Positions 61,943 to 64,000 of a DNA stretch of 64,000 bases are shown one piece after another. The notes beneath the pieces were generated by a model that was not told where the DNA came from, ran no database searches, and saw only the letters and a program-made list of their open reading frames with translations. The stretch comes from Mimachlamys varia (taxonomy: Eukaryota; Mollusca; Bivalvia; Pectinida; Pectinidae), in assembly GCA_947623455.1 (NCBI GenBank), contig OX392532.1:49107058-49171057 (forward strand), given 5' to 3'. Position 1 is the first letter of the stretch. Every line of letters starts with the position of its first letter. A program made the position numbers and the translations under genes.

Positions 61943-63639
61943 TTTTATCAACCAATTGTCATCCAAATTTCCAATTCCATCACCATACATTTGCTCTGTA
62001 AATCATTCCAGACTTTTAACTAGAACACTTGCTAATGTTGTCTTTCCTTAACCATGGGAATTACACACCAGTTTTATCCTTGTATTACATGTCACCATGT
62101 TTAAATCCTATACATATCGGAAATGCACAGTTCTTTCTGAATGGTTTCCTATTTGGTGTCATGGGTGGATTAAGGCATAAATCAATAAATGGTGAAGCAT
62201 ACACAACGGCATTTTTTTCGTAAACCTTGTGTAGCGTATATAGGGTAAAATGAGATTAATGTGTTTTTAGTTTTGTCTTGTAATGTTTTTTGTTTTTCTT
62301 TGTTTGCTTATTTCATTTGTTTTTTGAAGAATAATCTAACTATGACATATTGATTTCAACATGGAATAGAACATAAAACAATAATTACAAAGACACCACA
62401 ATACATGTACAAAGTTGTGGCAATGTTTTCATGGAAAACCTACCCTTTCATCAGTTAGATCAAAACAATATTCAATGAACACTTTGAAAATAACTCTAAT
62501 AAAATCCATTTCCTTTCAACTTCATCATACGCATTGCAAGTTTCTCAAAGAAGATATTGACATCCATATTATGTTTAGTCACTGAACTTATCCTCCCAAA
62601 CAATTCTCACCCAAATATTTACTCAAATTACCATGTATTTGTTATGTAAATCATTCTAGGCTTATAACACCATGTCATGCTTGTGCTGTTTTTTCTTGAC
62701 CATAGAAATTAAACACCAGTCTTAACCTTTGATTTAAGTTACATTCTCCACATATCGAAAACGTATCGTTTATTTCCAAATGGTTTTGTTTTTGGTGTCA
62801 TGGATGGTTTAAGAAATAAATTTATACATGGTAGACATACACCTTGGCATTTATTTCGTAAACATTGTGTGGCGTATATAGGCTAAAATGCCATTTTTAT
62901 TTTTTCGTTTTATCTTGTTTTATTCTTTTGTTATCTTTGTTTAATGGATTGTTTCGTTTTTCAAAGAACAATCGAGCATGTGATATATCAAAAGGACAAA
63001 GAAAAGGAAAACAAAAGCAGTAATAACAATGAAATCACAAAACAAAGTTTTGGCAATGTTTTCATAGAAACCCCACACTTTGATCAGTTAGGTCAAACCA
63101 AAAGTCAGTGAACACTTTGAATATCACTGTAATAAATTCATTTTCTTTCAACATCATCATACTCATTGCAAGTTTCTCAAACAGATATGGACATCCATAT
63201 TATGTTAAGCTACTGAAGTTATTCTTTGTTAACCAACATAGAATAATGCCAAATTATTTGGTCCTTGATAAGAACAGTACATTGCATGTGCCTGAGCTTA
63301 CTATATTGTTATAATAAATCCGCATCTAAACTGAGTCATAGTTTTTATTAAAGAGATTGTACCTGAGATTTGTTTAAATCTGAGAAATTTGAGAAATATT
63401 TTTTTATTATGCAACAGCAATTCATATTAAAACTATTTTGTTCTGCTTAATTGCAACTCTTTAAAAATCTAGAGCGAAACCAACTTTTAAAATCAATTAA
63501 TGATCACTTGTACATATTACACAGTTATAGATAAATAAAATGTGTAAATATGCAAATCCAAACGAAATGAAATTTATTCAGCCTTAACACGTTGCTCGTA
63601 ATCAATGTTTTTTCAACAATATAGTCTTCATCTTTTGAC

Positions 63640-63668
63640 ACAGTTGATGGCCACTCAGATCACCATAT
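63640..63668 (+). repeat. Deletion junction, class D1
   Basis: CACAGTTGATGGCCACTCAG; fifth occurrence of the D1 fusion. Confidence 0.8.
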
Positions 63669-64000
63669 ATGTGTTGTGTAAATCATTCTAAACTTTTAAC
63701 TTGATGACTCGCTAATTTTGTGTTTCTTCAACCATTGAAATAATACACTAGTCTTAACATTTGATTATAGGTCACCATTCCTAACCTATTTTGAATCCTT
63801 CATATATCGGTAATCCATCGTTTATGTCTTAATGGTTTCGTTTAAGGTGTCATGGGTAGTTGAAGACATATATCGATAAATGGTGAAACTTACTCGTCGG
63901 CATTCATTTCGTAAACCTTTTGTAGCGTATATAGGGTAAAATGTCATTCTTGTCTTGCAATCATTTTTTCCTGTTTTGTTTCAGTTTTATTATTATCAGT

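Larger units (their letters stand above)
23466..64000 (+). repeat. Tandem array block 2 (runs off the right edge)
   Basis: The same unit landmarks as block 1 continue to the window end. Full units alternate with shortened ones of about 0.65 kb that lack the half containing the acceptor-NNN-donor module, so module spacings fall near 1.24-1.38, 2.0, 2.4 and 3.06 kb. Thirteen intact modules, four with mutated donors and one chimera lie here. The T-rich stretches and CATGTGACATATCAAA block recur in nearly every unit. Short open frames repeated across it are conserved only because the DNA is. Confidence 0.9.

Noticed and set aside
15873..63314. Many short open frames repeated through the array, such as the - strand CPFDMSHARLFFEK and the + strand AKCTVLSEW or FLNGFLFG types
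   Set aside because: They recur because the DNA is tandemly repeated. Their starts, ends and frames shift between units, they have no shared splice logic, and they match no family that I know.
14789..64000. CRISPR array
   Set aside because: The repeats are over 1 kb long with no short direct-repeat/spacer pattern, and the sequence is eukaryotic.
1..64000. tRNA or rRNA genes
   Set aside because: I saw no cloverleaf with A and B boxes and no rRNA core sequence. A tRNA and rRNA covariance search would settle this.

Overview
The window is eukaryotic nuclear DNA, very AT-rich, with no long host open reading frame and no bacterial features. The mobile elements (a Penelope-like retroelement with a GIY-YIG endonuclease, a piggyBac element, a 5'-truncated LINE, TIR elements) and the style of the dispersed repeats suggest a marine invertebrate, most likely a bivalve mollusc. 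That assignment is inference.

Region 1 (1-3.2 kb, + strand) looks like part of a host gene made of tiny exons. Five exon candidates lie between consensus acceptor and GTRAG donor sites: 274-325, 614-625 (12 nt), 1702-1734 (33 nt), 2780-2800 (21 nt) and 3131-3154 (24 nt). The four complete short ones are multiples of three and all junctions after the first are phase 0. They encode ERCF, GCAKPKKRCGC, KTCPKCY and HKGTDFKD, a Cys-rich segment after a charged coiled-coil-like exon.

Region 2 (3.2-14.8 kb) is intron-like DNA filled with transposons. It holds a LINE 3' end (about 4.4-4.96 kb), a Penelope-like element with 68-bp terminal direct repeats (5754-8390, - strand) whose coding region has one in-frame stop, and a piggyBac element with TTAA target duplications (9452-12053) that carries two nonsense codons and an internal deletion. 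Fragments of a retroelement 3' region lie in inverted orientation at about 2.07 and 8.8 kb. Degenerate single copies of the downstream array unit occur at 8.58-9.2 kb and 12.1-12.3 kb.

Region 3 (about 14.8-64 kb, running off the right edge) is a large tandem array of a unit of about 1.37 kb and shortened derivatives. Higher-order structure includes a nearly identical 7,090-bp duplication at about 28.7-42.9 kb. The array is interrupted at 20.33-23.47 kb by DNA that includes a composite TIR element (20804-22565), and it carries a small TIR element family (TIR starts AAAGGCCCAATA), one copy of which contains a nested 1.47-kb element.

The most notable observation is that each full array unit carries a pyrimidine-rich acceptor ending in AG, exactly three bases, and then a GTAAGT or GTAAAT donor. 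I count 16 intact acceptor-NNN-donor modules. The three bases differ between units (ATC, GGG, ACG, AGG, CCG, TCG, TGG) while the bases on both sides are conserved. This resembles an array of one-codon micro-exons (one residue each, phase-neutral) downstream of a gene already built of phase-0 micro-exons, or an array of recursive-splicing ratchet points. Neither reading can be proven from DNA alone; transcript data would decide.
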